Source of the DNA: CAZMGV01 sp964565925
GTDB lineage: Bacteria; JAGRBM01; JAHCIT01
DNA length: 64,000 bases
Direction of reading: 5' to 3'
Assembly: GCA_964565925.1 (NCBI GenBank)
Contig: CAZMGV010000008.1
Coordinates: 116,679 to 180,678, forward strand
This document shows positions 19,063-28,629 of this stretch, in pieces (the first letter of the stretch is position 1; each line of letters begins with the position of its first letter). Under the pieces are notes generated by a model. It was not told where the DNA came from. It saw nothing but the letters and a program-made list of their open reading frames with translations, and did not search any database. The position numbers were made by a program, and so were the translations under genes.

Positions 19063-20417
19063 AGGCGGGCCACCTCCTGCTCGAACACTTCACCCCGGTG
19101 GGCGTAGTTGCGGAACTGGTCGAAGCTCGAACAGGCGGGCGCGAGCAGCACCGTATCGCCGGACTTCGACACCTTCTTGGCCAGACGCACCGCTTCGGGG
19201 AGCGTTTCGACGCTCTCCACCGGGACGGTGCCCTTGAGTTCGGAAGACAGCCGCTCGCGGGAGCTGCCGAAGGTAACGACGCTGCGGACGATCTTGCCGA
19301 GCAGGTCGCGGATCGGCTGGTAACTGCCGCCCTTCTCGACGCCGCCCACGAGCAGAATCACCTGGCCGCCGGGACCGCCGGCAAATCCTTCGAGGGCCCG
19401 GACGACCGCCCCCACGTTTGTCGCCTTGGAGTCGTTGTAGAACGAAACGCCGTCCACGACACGGACCAGTTCGCACCGGTGGCGGAGCCCCTTGAACTCG
19501 CGGATCACTTTCTTGATGGAATCCCAGTCGGCGCCCATGAGCCGCGCGGCCAGGACCGCCGCTGCGAGATTTTCCCGGTTGTGAATGCCCTTGAGCGGCG
19601 AGACGGAGAAATCCACATGCCGCATGTCGCCGGTCACCGTGAAACGGCCGATCGCTTCCTTCATCCGGATTCCGTCGCCCGGCAGCTCGCGGCCGTTGGC
19701 CGAGAACCAGACCTTGCCGGTTTTCAGTTTCGCGCCGTCGCGAAGAATGATCGGATCGTCCGCCGACAGCACGGCCCAGTCCTCCGGTTGCATGGCACTG
19801 AACACACGGAACTTGGCGGCGGCGTAGTCTTCGAAGGTCGGATAACGGTCCAGATGGTCTTCCGTGATATTGAGCAGCACCGACACCTTTGGCCGGAACT
19901 TCTCGACGGTCTCGCACTGGTAGGACGACACCTCGAACACGATCACGTCGAACGGTTTGTCGGCCGCCTCGAACACCGGCGTACCGAGGTTGCCGCCCAC
20001 GAATACCGATTTCCCGGACGCTTTCAGAAACTCGCCCACGAGCGTCGTCGCGGTGGATTTCCCGTTGGTGCCGCCGATTACGACGACCGGGGCCTTCAGT
20101 GCTGGCCAGACGCACTCCAGATCGCCCACCAGCTTCACGCCCGCCTTCGCGGCCTCGACAAGCGGTGCACTGGAGAGCGGCACGCCGGGGCTCACCATCA
20201 CGGTCCGGAGTCCCGCGAAGAAGGCCGGCGGGTGGCCGCCGAGATACAGTTCCGCGTTCAGGCTTTTCAGCACGGCGGCCGACTCCGCATCCAGTTCGGC
20301 CTTCGAATCGGACACCCGGATTTTCGCGCCCTGACCGTGAAGGTAACGGCACGCCGAGAGCCCGGTCTTGCCGAGCCCCACGACGCCTATCGTCTGTCCT
20401 TCAAAACGGCCGTTCAC
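19059..20417 (-). CDS. murD: UDP-N-acetylmuramoylalanine--D-glutamate ligase
   Basis: 452 residues. Adds D-Glu to UDP-MurNAc-L-Ala. Seen: N-terminal VVGLGKTGLSACRYL, P-loop GGTNGKSTATTLVGEF, the central VSSYQCE and LNITEDHLDRY, and FYNDSKATNVGAV in the C-terminal domain. GTG start, four bases downstream of the mraY stop. Coupled to ftsW through a 4-base overlap. Confidence 0.96.
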   Translation of the reverse strand: MNGRFEGQTIGVVGLGKTGLSACRYLHGQGAKIRVSDSKAELDAESAAVLKSLNAELYLGGHPPAFFAGLRTVMVSPGVPLSSAPLVEAAKAGVKLVGDLECVWPALKAPVVVIGGTNGKSTATTLVGEFLKASGKSVFVGGNLGTPVFEAADKPFDVIVFEVSSYQCETVEKFRPKVSVLLNITEDHLDRYPTFEDYAAAKFRVFSAMQPEDWAVLSADDPIILRDGAKLKTGKVWFSANGRELPGDGIRMKEAIGRFTVTGDMRHVDFSVSPLKGIHNRENLAAAVLAARLMGADWDSIKKVIREFKGLRHRCELVRVVDGVSFYNDSKATNVGAVVRALEGFAGGPGGQVILLVGGVEKGGSYQPIRDLLGKIVRSVVTFGSSRERLSSELKGTVPVESVETLPEAVRLAKKVSKSGDTVLLAPACSSFDQFRNYAHRGEVFEQEVARL

Positions 20418-20421
20418 AGGT

Positions 20422-21498
20422 CTACCTCAGTTTCAGCGTCGAAAATCCGGCCAGCGCCAGGATGATCGCGATAATCCAGAACCGGACGGTGACCCGCGTT
20501 TCGGGCCATCCGATCTGTTCAAAATGGTGGTGTATAGGAGCCATCCGGAAGATCCGCTTGCCGCCGGTCAGCTTGAAATAGCTCACCTGAAGCATGACGG
20601 AGACCGTCTCCATTACGAACACGCCGCCCACGATCACGAGCAGCACCTCGTGCTTGGCAAGCACGGCGATCGTGCCAATCAGCGCGCCCAGAGCCAGCGC
20701 GCCCACGTCGCCCATGAAGACCAGCGCCGGGTGGCAGTTGAACCAGAGGAAAGCGAGGCCCGCCCCGGCCGCCGCCGAACCAATGACCGCCAGTTCGCCC
20801 GAGCCCGGGATGAAGGGAAGCTGCAAGTAGTCGGCGATCTTCTGGTTACCGGTCATGTAGGCGAGCACGGAGTAGGTCGCCGTGCAGATGATGATCGGCC
20901 CGATGGCGAGCCCGTCCAGACCGTCGGTAAGGTTCACCGCATTCGACGCGCCGACAATCACGATCATGGCGATGCCGATATACAGGACGCCGATGTCGGG
21001 CCGGAACTCCTTGAAGAACGGGAACGACATGGCGGTCGAGTGGCCGTGGGCCCAGACCCACCAGCCGACGGCGCCCGCGATGGCGAACTCGCCCGCGAGC
21101 CGGATCTTGCCGGAGAGGCCCTTCGTGTTCTTCTTCGAGATCTTCAGCCAGTCGTCGTAGAACCCGATAAAGCCGAAACCCGCCGTCGTGAACATGACGA
21201 GCCACATCTGCTCCGAATCGAGTCTGGACCAGAGCAGCACGGAGACAAAGATCGCTCCCAGTATCAGGATACCGCCCATGGTCGGCGTGCCCTGTTTCAC
21301 CATGTGGGTCTGCGGGCCGTCGGTACGAACCTGCTGGCCGTACTTGAGCTGGCGCAGCTTCTCGATCACGCCGGGACCCATCATTACGCCCAGAATGAAA
21401 GCGGTCACGGCGGCGCCCAGCGACCGGAACGTGATGTACCGGAAGACATTGAACGCGAAAAAGTCGTCCGCATGCGGGTAGAGCAGCCAGTAGAGCAT
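20422..21498 (-). CDS. mraY: Phospho-N-acetylmuramoyl-pentapeptide transferase
   Basis: 358 residues, ten-helix membrane enzyme that makes lipid I from UDP-MurNAc-pentapeptide and undecaprenyl phosphate. Seen: QGTPTMGGILIL, FYDDWLK with the catalytic aspartates, NAVNLTDGLDGLAIGP, FMGDVGALALGALIG and the MraY-specific IHHHFEQIGWPE. The start at 21498 (MLYWLLYP) matches the family; the frame open further upstream is a shadow of murF. Two bases after the murF stop. Confidence 0.96.
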   Translation of the reverse strand: MLYWLLYPHADDFFAFNVFRYITFRSLGAAVTAFILGVMMGPGVIEKLRQLKYGQQVRTDGPQTHMVKQGTPTMGGILILGAIFVSVLLWSRLDSEQMWLVMFTTAGFGFIGFYDDWLKISKKNTKGLSGKIRLAGEFAIAGAVGWWVWAHGHSTAMSFPFFKEFRPDIGVLYIGIAMIVIVGASNAVNLTDGLDGLAIGPIIICTATYSVLAYMTGNQKIADYLQLPFIPGSGELAVIGSAAAGAGLAFLWFNCHPALVFMGDVGALALGALIGTIAVLAKHEVLLVIVGGVFVMETVSVMLQVSYFKLTGGKRIFRMAPIHHHFEQIGWPETRVTVRFWIIAIILALAGFSTLKLR

Positions 21499-21500
21499 GG

Positions 21501-22931
21501 TTAGTGGGAGCCTCCCTGGCGCTGTCCCGAAAGCCGTTCCGCGAGAGGATTCGCCACCTTTTCCATCGTCGAGGAGCGGGAGCCTTTGACGACGATCCGC
21601 TCCCCGCCCTTCAGATCCTTGATGAGCGCCTTGAGCAGTTCGTCGTGCGACATGAACGCCGCCGTATGTCCGACACCGGCGTCGCGCGCGCCTTCGGCGA
21701 TCAGCTTGCCGCCGGCGCCCCACGCGTAGACGGCGGCCATACCCAGGCGGCCCGCCGCGTGCCCGGTCTCCAGATGGAGCCGGTCCGAGTCCGCGCCCAG
21801 TTCGCCCATCTGTCCGAGTACGGCGATCTTGCGGCCCTTGCCCGGCAGGGTTTCGAGCGACGCCATCGCCACTTCCATGGAGGCCGGGTTGGCGTTGTAG
21901 CAGTCGATAAAGAGCTGCGTGCCGTCGGCTCCGGCGACCAGCTTGCCGCGCATGGCACCCGGCTCGGCGCTTTCCAGTCCCGCGTGCACGGCTTCGACCG
22001 GAACGCGCAGACCCAGCGCCAGGGCCGACGCCGCGAGCGCGTTCAGCAGGTTGTGGCGGCCCACGAGCGGCAGCCGCACGTCGAGTTTCTCCGCGCCGTA
22101 GCGCAGCTTGAACGCCTGCGAACCGTCCTCCAGCAGACGGTGTTTCTCCACCGTGACGTCTTCCGTGCCCTGGAATCCGAAGGTGATCCGGATGCCCCGG
22201 AACAGCTGGCCGATCTTTACGCAGTGCTCGTCGCCGGCGTTCACCACGAAGAAACCGTCTTCCGGCAGGTGCCGGATCACTTCGCCTTCGGCCCGTGCCA
22301 CGCCTTCGATGGAACCGAGACCTTCCAGATGCTCCGGCCCGATGTTCGTGATCACCGCGCCCTGGGGCCGCACGAGCGACGCCAGCCGGTCGATCTCGCC
22401 GAAATGGTTCATGCCCAGCTCAAGCACGGCGTAGCGGTGATACGGTTCCAGGCGGAGCAGCGTGAGCGGCACGCCGAGGTCGTTGTTGAACGATCCCTGC
22501 GTGAAGAGCGTCGGTGCGGCGGCGCGGCAGATCGCACCGGCGAGATTTTTCGTCGTCGTCTTGCCGTTGGAACCGCACACGGCGGCCACCGAGCCTTCGA
22601 ACTCCTTGCGCCGGACCTGTGCCAGCTTCCACATGGCGTCGCGCGGGTCCTGCACGACCACCGCGCCCACGTAACCCATACGCTTGATCGGCTCGAGATC
22701 GGGGAGCGATCCGGCACCGCCGTCCAGCACCACCGACGCGGCGCCAAGCGCGGCGGCTTTCTCGACGTACTGGTGTCCGTGAACCTTCTCGCCCTTCAGC
22801 GCGAAGAACACCTCGCCCGGCACGATGGAGCGCGTGTCGATGGACGCACCGGAACCGGAACGGTCCGTGGGGACCAGCACTTCGCCTCCGGTCACCCGAA
22901 CGAGGGTTTCAAAATCCACGAAGGGCGTCAT
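21501..22931 (-). CDS. murF: UDP-MurNAc-tripeptide--D-Ala-D-Ala ligase
   Basis: 476 residues. Attaches the Ddl product to UDP-MurNAc-tripeptide. Seen: N-terminal domain with TRSIVPGEVFFALKGEKVHG, P-loop GSNGKTTTKNLAGAI, TNIGPEHLEGLGS, and DCYNANPASMEVAM in the C-terminal domain. Normal length. The ATG overlaps the murE stop by four bases. Confidence 0.96.
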   Translation of the reverse strand: MTPFVDFETLVRVTGGEVLVPTDRSGSGASIDTRSIVPGEVFFALKGEKVHGHQYVEKAAALGAASVVLDGGAGSLPDLEPIKRMGYVGAVVVQDPRDAMWKLAQVRRKEFEGSVAAVCGSNGKTTTKNLAGAICRAAAPTLFTQGSFNNDLGVPLTLLRLEPYHRYAVLELGMNHFGEIDRLASLVRPQGAVITNIGPEHLEGLGSIEGVARAEGEVIRHLPEDGFFVVNAGDEHCVKIGQLFRGIRITFGFQGTEDVTVEKHRLLEDGSQAFKLRYGAEKLDVRLPLVGRHNLLNALAASALALGLRVPVEAVHAGLESAEPGAMRGKLVAGADGTQLFIDCYNANPASMEVAMASLETLPGKGRKIAVLGQMGELGADSDRLHLETGHAAGRLGMAAVYAWGAGGKLIAEGARDAGVGHTAAFMSHDELLKALIKDLKGGERIVVKGSRSSTMEKVANPLAERLSGQRQGGSH

Positions 22932-24511
22932 TGTCCGCGCTCCTTTTTGAACTTCAGGCCGAGCGCCGACTGCGCCTCGACCCGGTCGTCGAACGGGAAC
23001 TTTTCCGTGCCGATGATCTGGTACGTCTCGTGGCCTTTGCCGGCGATCACGACGATGTCGCCGGCCCCGGCCAGTCGCACCGCTTCGCCAATGGCGGCGC
23101 GGCGGTCCCGGATACGAAGATACCCCTTCGATCCTGAATAGGACGTGAAATTGCCGAAACCTTTTTCGCAGGCGTCCAGAATTTTCTCGGGGTCCTCGGT
23201 CCGGGGATTGTCGGAGGTGAGGACGGCGATGTCGCTGAACCGGGCGGCGGCCTCGGCCATCCTGGGCCGTTTGGTGGCGTCCCGGTCCCCGCCGCAGCCG
23301 AACACCGTAATGAGCCGGCCTTTGGCCAGCGGCTTCAGGGTCGCCAGCACATTTTCGAGCGCGTCCGGCGTGTGGGCGTAGTCGACCAGCACCTCGATCC
23401 CCGCCCCCCGGGCGTCGTTGCTCTCCACCCGTTCGAGCCGGCCGGGGGGCGGCGGCGCCAGTTCGAGCCCCCGGGCGACCTGCTCCGGAGCGATTCCGAG
23501 CCCCAGCCCGGCGGCCATCGCCCCCAGCAGGTTCGACAGGTTGTAGGACCCCAGCAGCCGGGACCGCAGCGGGAGCGTTCCGAACGGCGTCACCACGTCG
23601 GCCGAGATCCCCTGCGCGGTCAGTTCCGAACGAACCGGATAGACGTTGGCTCCGTCCCGTTTTTCACGAGCGAATACGAGGGTTTGCTCGATACCGCCCG
23701 GCAGACTCCCAAGGCGTTTCACCAGTTCCATCCCCAGCGGATCGTCGGCGTTGATGACGGCCACCCGGGGACGCTTGGGCGAATTCGCCAGCAGCCCGGT
23801 AAAGAGCTTCGCCTTGGACTCGAAGTAGTGGTCCATGGTCTGGTGGTAGTCGAGATGATCGCGGGTGAGGTTTGTGAAGATCGCCGCATCGATCTCAAGC
23901 CCGTCAGCCCGGCGCTGGTCGAGGGCGTGTGAAGAAATCTCAATGGAGAGCGACTTCGCCCCGGCGCCGACCGCCTTCGACAGCCACCCCTGCAGGGTGA
24001 CGGCTCCAGGGGTGGTCTGCGCGGCTTCCTCGACATGACCCGGCCAGCGGACTTCGACTGTCCCGACGAGAGCGGCTGGAAGTCCGGCGGCCTCGAATAC
24101 CGATTCGAGCAGGAAGGCGGTGGTGGTCTTGCCGTTGGTGCCGGTGACGGCGGCCACTTTCAGGCGGCGGCTCGGGTTGCCGCAGACGGCGGCGGCCAGC
24201 GGCCCCAGCACGTGACGGGTATCTTTGGTGAGCAGCACGGCCTTGCCGGGGAACCGGGCGGCCAGTTCACGGGCCACTTCCGGACGGTCCACCAGAACCC
24301 CGGCGGCGCCCTTAGACAGCGCTTCGGCGGCCCAGGCGTGCCCGTCGTGCTTCGCGCCCCGTAGGGCGGCGAACAGCGCACCCGCGCCCGCCTGCCGGTG
24401 GTCGTCGGCGACGGACGTGATTTCAGCGGAAAGCGGGACGGCGGGACGGTCCGGATGGACCCCCGCCAGTTCGATCTCCCTGAAGGCACTCAAAAGCACT
24501 TCGAGCCTCAC
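22928..24511 (-). CDS. murE: UDP-MurNAc-L-Ala-D-Glu--meso-DAP ligase
   Basis: About 527 residues. Adds the third stem-peptide residue. Seen: ALRGAKHDGHAWAAEAL in the N-terminal domain, P-loop TGTNGKTTTAFLLESVF, NLTRDHLDYHQTMDHYF, and DNPRTEDPEKI. The DNPR motif is the known marker for meso-diaminopimelate over lysine. I start it at the GTG at 24511 with AGGAG five bases upstream; an ATG at 24529 adds six residues but lacks a usable ribosome-binding site. A 108-base gap separates it from ftsI. Confidence 0.94.
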   Translation of the reverse strand: MRLEVLLSAFREIELAGVHPDRPAVPLSAEITSVADDHRQAGAGALFAALRGAKHDGHAWAAEALSKGAAGVLVDRPEVARELAARFPGKAVLLTKDTRHVLGPLAAAVCGNPSRRLKVAAVTGTNGKTTTAFLLESVFEAAGLPAALVGTVEVRWPGHVEEAAQTTPGAVTLQGWLSKAVGAGAKSLSIEISSHALDQRRADGLEIDAAIFTNLTRDHLDYHQTMDHYFESKAKLFTGLLANSPKRPRVAVINADDPLGMELVKRLGSLPGGIEQTLVFAREKRDGANVYPVRSELTAQGISADVVTPFGTLPLRSRLLGSYNLSNLLGAMAAGLGLGIAPEQVARGLELAPPPPGRLERVESNDARGAGIEVLVDYAHTPDALENVLATLKPLAKGRLITVFGCGGDRDATKRPRMAEAAARFSDIAVLTSDNPRTEDPEKILDACEKGFGNFTSYSGSKGYLRIRDRRAAIGEAVRLAGAGDIVVIAGKGHETYQIIGTEKFPFDDRVEAQSALGLKFKKERGQ

Positions 24512-24637
24512 TTCATCTCCTGTTCGCATCCTGCGGGGTCTATCCCGGGCGCCGCCGGTCCTCCCCAGAACCGTTCACGCGGAGCCTTTGCAGGTGCGGG
24601 TCCCCGGCCCTTCAGCCGGAAACCGGACCGCCTGTTT

Positions 24638-26629
24638 TCATGGCGGCGGCCGCAAATCAACAACCACCTTTCCAGCATTTTCAACCGGTGTTCCCCACAC
24701 CGGCTTCTGGTCGGTCACAACGCCCGTTCCCCGGAAATCGAACTCCACGCCCCGCTCCCGCCCCCAGGCGAGCACACGGCGCATGGTCATTCCGGTGAAA
24801 TCGGGCAGACGGTCGATACCGTCGTCTTGCGGAACCGGTTCCCGGACCGCCATACGGCGGACCGGCAGCGATCCCGCCGTTCCGTGAAACGCGGCCGGTA
24901 CGACCGCGGAAGTCTTCGATAAAAGCTGCGGCAGGCTGCCCACCGTCGGCGTCACCGCAAGGATCGACAGCGTCTGCTCCGCCACGGCGCTGAACACCGG
25001 ACCCGCCGTGAGGCCGCCGTAGACGATTCCCTGCGGCTCGTCGATCGAGACGAAGATCACGAGCTTGGGGTCCCGAGACGGAACGAATCCGACGAACGAC
25101 CCGATACGGGCGCGCGAGTAGCCGCGCTTGCCGTCCTCGTGTTTCTGGGCGGTGCCGGTTTTCCCGGCGATCGAATACCCCTGCACGCTCGCCTGTGCGC
25201 CGGTGCCGTCCGATTCGACGACCGTTTCAAGGATTTCCGTAAGCGTCCGTGCCGTCTTCTCGCTGATCACGCGCTCAAGCTGCGGCGGCTGCGATTCCAC
25301 CACGGCCAGACCGGCGGCGTTGCGCACCGATTTCATCAGGCGCGGACGGGGGAGCCTTCCGCCGTTGGCGATAGCCGCCATGGCGCGGGTGATCTGAAGC
25401 GGCGTCACCGAGACGCCCTGCCCGAACGCGACGGTCGCCCACTGGACGTCGCGCATCCGGTCGGTGGGCTCCAGAATGCCCTTCTCTTCGCCCGGCAGGT
25501 CGATCTCCGAGCGCGAGCCGAAGCCGAACCTGTGCATGTAGTCGAGGTGCGTTTTCTTGCCGAGCCGCTGGGCGATCTTGATCGCGCCGATGTTGGAGCT
25601 GAACTTGAGCACATCCGACGCGGGAATGACCGTGTGCGGGTGGTCGTCACGGAACACCCGGTCCATGAACGGGAACCGGCCACCTTCGCAGTTGATCAGC
25701 GTCGACGGCGAGACGGCGCCTTCTTCGAGCGCGCCGGCGAGCAGGAACGATTTCATCGTCGAGCCCGGCTCCCAGACGCTGCCGATGGCGTCGTTGCGCC
25801 AGCGGTCGGGCGCGTAGTCACGGTAATGGTTCGGGTCGAACTCCGGGTAGTTGGCCATCGCCAGCACATCGCCGGTCCACGGGTCCATGACGATCGCGGT
25901 GCCGCCCTTGGCCTTGGTCTTCTCGATGCCGTTCTTCAGTTCGCGTTCGGCGATCTCCTGGATGCGCGAATCGAGCGTCACATACACCGAATCGCCGTCG
26001 GCGGACATGTTGATGTCTTTCTCGCCGATCTGGAAAAACCGCCCCTTGGCGTCCCGTTCGCCCATGACCACGCGTTCCTTGCCGCGCAGAATGGAGTCGA
26101 AGGAGTATTCGAGACCCGCCAGGCCGTTGGCGTCGATACCGGTGAAGCCGAGCACAGGGCCGGCAAGCGTCCCGTGCGGGTAGGTGCGCTTGCGTTCCTC
26201 GATGAAGTCGATTCCCCGGATGTCGAGCGCCTTCACCTTGTCGGCGCTCGCGTGATCCACCTGCCGGGCGAGCCAGACGAAGCTCTTGCCGCTCGACAGC
26301 TTCTGGAAGAGTTCCTTTTCGTCGCCCTTGAGAATCTTCGCCAGCTGTTTCGCCGTCGCCCGGGGCTTCTCGATCATCGCCGGGTTCGCCCATATGCTGT
26401 CGGCCGGGACGCTGAGCGCCAGTTCGGTGCCGTTGCGGTCGATAATGCCGCCGCGGGTCGCGGGGATCGTAATGCGGATCTCGTTCTGGCGCAGCGCCCA
26501 TTCCGGAAACGACGCGTCGCCCTTGAGCTGTACCGTGGCGGCCTTCACAACGAGCGCCAGCGACATCAGCACGATGCCGGTCCCGACCCAGATGAGCCGT
26601 GCGCGCGAACTGTCGGCCGGATAGTTCAC
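24638..26629 (-). CDS. ftsI: Division transpeptidase FtsI/PBP3 with C-terminal PASTA domain
   Basis: 663 residues. One N-terminal membrane helix (about 12-34), a dimerisation/pedestal domain, then the transpeptidase domain with STMK (the active serine), SSN, and KTGTAQ. It crosslinks septal peptidoglycan with FtsW. Unlike enterobacterial FtsI (about 590 residues) it ends in one PASTA-like domain (LPDFTGMTMRRVLAWGRERG to the end). The start is a GTG at 26629 overlapping the ftsL stop (GTGA); the longer open frame upstream is a shadow of ftsL. Confidence 0.95.
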   Translation of the reverse strand: MNYPADSSRARLIWVGTGIVLMSLALVVKAATVQLKGDASFPEWALRQNEIRITIPATRGGIIDRNGTELALSVPADSIWANPAMIEKPRATAKQLAKILKGDEKELFQKLSSGKSFVWLARQVDHASADKVKALDIRGIDFIEERKRTYPHGTLAGPVLGFTGIDANGLAGLEYSFDSILRGKERVVMGERDAKGRFFQIGEKDINMSADGDSVYVTLDSRIQEIAERELKNGIEKTKAKGGTAIVMDPWTGDVLAMANYPEFDPNHYRDYAPDRWRNDAIGSVWEPGSTMKSFLLAGALEEGAVSPSTLINCEGGRFPFMDRVFRDDHPHTVIPASDVLKFSSNIGAIKIAQRLGKKTHLDYMHRFGFGSRSEIDLPGEEKGILEPTDRMRDVQWATVAFGQGVSVTPLQITRAMAAIANGGRLPRPRLMKSVRNAAGLAVVESQPPQLERVISEKTARTLTEILETVVESDGTGAQASVQGYSIAGKTGTAQKHEDGKRGYSRARIGSFVGFVPSRDPKLVIFVSIDEPQGIVYGGLTAGPVFSAVAEQTLSILAVTPTVGSLPQLLSKTSAVVPAAFHGTAGSLPVRRMAVREPVPQDDGIDRLPDFTGMTMRRVLAWGRERGVEFDFRGTGVVTDQKPVWGTPVENAGKVVVDLRPPP

Positions 26630-27000
26630 GGACGCTCCTCTCTCTGGGCGGTCTTGAACACCTGGCGCAGGATCTCGGGCTTCACCTGGAGCACTTGCGC
26701 GGGACTGCGCGTGACGAGGCCCAGCTTCTGGCGGGCGACGCGCTCGATACGGGCGGGGTTCTTGAGAGCGGAAATCTCGGTGAGTATTTCCTTCTCGCGC
26801 AGTTCCAGTTCGCGCTCCTCGCGGCGGAGCTGGCCCGTCCGCATGGCGGCATGAACCAGTTCCGTGCGCGACCAGGCGAACCCGACGCCCAGCACCAGCG
26901 TCAGCACGAACGACCCGAAGATCAGGAACAGGCTCGGACCCTCGGTGGTGCGGCGCTGCATCCGGACGGAACGGCTGGCGGTGAGCGAAACACTGGTCAT
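26626..27000 (-). CDS. ftsL: Cell division protein FtsL
   Basis: 124 residues, small bitopic protein: basic N-terminus, a membrane helix (about 24-44) and a heptad-like coiled coil (REERELELREKEILTEISAL). The call rests on topology and position between rsmH and ftsI; FtsL sequences diverge strongly. It forms a complex with FtsQ and a FtsB-type protein. Coupled at both ends by 4-base overlaps. Confidence 0.85.
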   Translation of the reverse strand: MTSVSLTASRSVRMQRRTTEGPSLFLIFGSFVLTLVLGVGFAWSRTELVHAAMRTGQLRREERELELREKEILTEISALKNPARIERVARQKLGLVTRSPAQVLQVKPEILRQVFKTAQREERP

Positions 27001-27932
27001 GCGGCGGCCCTCCGTTCGAGGATGCGCAGCCGGGCGCTGCGGGCGCGGGGATTTTCTTCCAGTTCCGCATCCGACGGCGCGATGTCTTTCAGCGCCCTGA
27101 ACTCCGGCGTCGAAACGTCCTGTCCCGTAACCGGGTCTTTCGAAGGCGTAGAGAGCGCGCGGAAAACGGTTTTGACGAGCCGGTCTTCCAGCGAATGGAA
27201 CGTGATGATGGCGAACCGTCCGCCGGGCTTGAGCCGGGACGGGATACCCGACAGGGCCTTCTCGAGATTTTCCATTTCGGCATTCACGCGCATGCGCAGC
27301 GCCTGAAACGTCCGCGTCGCCGGGTGGGTCTTGCGGCCCCGGCGTCCGCCGGTGGCCTTCTCGACCACGGCGGCCAGTTCGGCGGTCGTGCGTAGCGGAC
27401 GCGCCGCGATGATCGCCCGGGCGATCCGGCGGCTTTCGGTCTCGCCGCCCAGATAAAAGAGCGTATCGGCCAGCTGTTTTTCGGAGAGCCCGTTCACGAG
27501 ATCGCCCGCCGAGACGTGAAGACCGGGATCGAGCCGCATGTCGAGGGGCTCGTCGTTCTGGAACGACATCCCGCGCCCTTCGAGCTGAAGCGACGACCAG
27601 CCCAGATCGAGCAGCACGCCGTCCACGGCCGGCTCTCCCAGCTCGTCCAGCAGTTCAGGCAACCGTGCGAAGTTCGCGCACCGGAAGGTGACACGGGTGG
27701 CAGCCGGACCGAGCCGCCCGCCACCCGTCTCAATGGCCTTGGGGTCCACGTCCAGCGCGATCACGCGACCCCCTTCCGGCAGGCGGCCCACAAGTTCCCG
27801 CGTGTGTCCGCCTGCGCCGAACGTGCCGTCCACATACAGCCCGCCCCGCTCCGGCATGAGCGCACCGACGCCTTCTTCGAGAAGGACGCTCCGGTGCTGT
27901 TCATCGTGCTGTTCATGCCGTTTTTCCACCAC
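26997..27932 (-). CDS. rsmH: 16S rRNA (cytosine1402-N4)-methyltransferase
   Basis: 311 residues (formerly mraW). Seen: HRSVLLEEGVGAL, SAM-binding DGTFGAGGHTRELVG, LLDLGWSSLQLEGRGMSF, and ATRTFQALRMRVNAE near the C-terminal part. It methylates C1402 in the 30S P-site. Apparent start is the first of two tandem GTG codons. It follows mraZ by 18 bases. Confidence 0.95.
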   Translation of the reverse strand: MVEKRHEQHDEQHRSVLLEEGVGALMPERGGLYVDGTFGAGGHTRELVGRLPEGGRVIALDVDPKAIETGGGRLGPAATRVTFRCANFARLPELLDELGEPAVDGVLLDLGWSSLQLEGRGMSFQNDEPLDMRLDPGLHVSAGDLVNGLSEKQLADTLFYLGGETESRRIARAIIAARPLRTTAELAAVVEKATGGRRGRKTHPATRTFQALRMRVNAEMENLEKALSGIPSRLKPGGRFAIITFHSLEDRLVKTVFRALSTPSKDPVTGQDVSTPEFRALKDIAPSDAELEENPRARSARLRILERRAAA

Positions 27933-27950
27933 GTACCAGATCTTTGTCTT

Positions 27951-28373
27951 TCAGCGGACCCGTTCACGGTTCGCCGCCTTGTAGTTTTCGTAGGTTTTCG
28001 CGTCCCACAGCTCGATCCGGTCGATCATGCCGATGGCGACGACCGCCGAACCCAGGCCCGCGTCCTTGCGCGCCTGCGGCGGGATCACGAGACGCCACTG
28101 ATCGTCGAACTCGCCGTCAATGATGCCTTCAGTAAGCGAGCGGACGCGGTCCAGCTCGTTCTCGTCTTCAATGACACTGAGGTTTGCGGCGAACTGGTCC
28201 AGCTTCGGCGCGTAAGAGGCATACGGGCGCAGCGTGCAGCACGGACGCTTGGGTTCGCGCACGATGAACACTTTTCTCAACGGGTCTTTCTGGAGGAACG
28301 GGTCGCGCAGGCGCGAGGGCAGCGATATGCGCCCCTTGCCGTCCATCGTCATGTCGTGGCTTCCCGTGAACAC
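27951..28373 (-). CDS. mraZ: Transcriptional regulator MraZ
   Basis: 140 residues, two AbrB/MazE-like repeats: GSHDMTMDGKGRISLPSRLR (about 4-23) and DDQWRLVIPPQAR in the second half. MraZ is a ring-shaped DNA-binding protein that represses or activates its own dcw operon by binding short repeats upstream; such repeats are visible at 28451-28485. GTG start; GGAAGAGG lies upstream but spacing is long. First gene of the cluster. Confidence 0.93.
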   Translation of the reverse strand: MFTGSHDMTMDGKGRISLPSRLRDPFLQKDPLRKVFIVREPKRPCCTLRPYASYAPKLDQFAANLSVIEDENELDRVRSLTEGIIDGEFDDQWRLVIPPQARKDAGLGSAVVAIGMIDRIELWDAKTYENYKAANRERVR

Positions 28374-28450
28374 CAGTTTTCCAACGCCTCTTCCCGCAAA
28401 CGGCTTGTCGTTTCGGGCTGTTACGAGCCATAGGAACTGAAGGGAGTTTA

Positions 28451-28485
28451 TCCCAATCTATTCCATTTCGTTCCATATTCTTCCA
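28451..28485 (-). promoter_or_regulatory. MraZ operator: four 10-bp-spaced TGGRA boxes
   Basis: On the plus strand TCCCA at 28451-28455 and TTCCA at 28461-28465, 28471-28475 and 28481-28485, all in exact 10-bp register. Read in the mraZ direction this is TGGAA three times followed by TGGGA, each followed by a 5-base spacer. Known MraZ boxes are TGGGN separated by 5 bases, so spacing fits fully and three boxes carry A for the third G. Confidence 0.75.
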
Positions 28486-28503
28486 AATCACCGGACCTGT
28501 CAA
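28475..28503 (-). promoter_or_regulatory. Putative sigma-70-type promoter of the dcw cluster
   Basis: Perfect -35 TTGACA (complement of 28498-28503), 17-base spacer, and a mediocre -10 GAATAT (complement of 28475-28480). The -10 and likely start site fall inside the MraZ boxes, as expected for a repressible promoter. About 100 bases before the mraZ start. Confidence 0.55.
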
Positions 28504-28629
28504 CAAATCCCTTCAGATTTCAGCTAGTTAGCGCTTCTTATGGATGCCTTAAGTAAACCGTAAGCCACAAGGTATCGGCAAAAATAACCAGTTGAGACAC
28601 AACCTGTAGGGGTAAAAAATGTGAATTAA

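Noticed and set aside
14355..27070. Extended upstream versions of murB, murG, mraY and ftsI
   Set aside because: The added N-terminal parts are frame-shifted readings of the preceding gene; internal starts with stop/start overlaps match the families.
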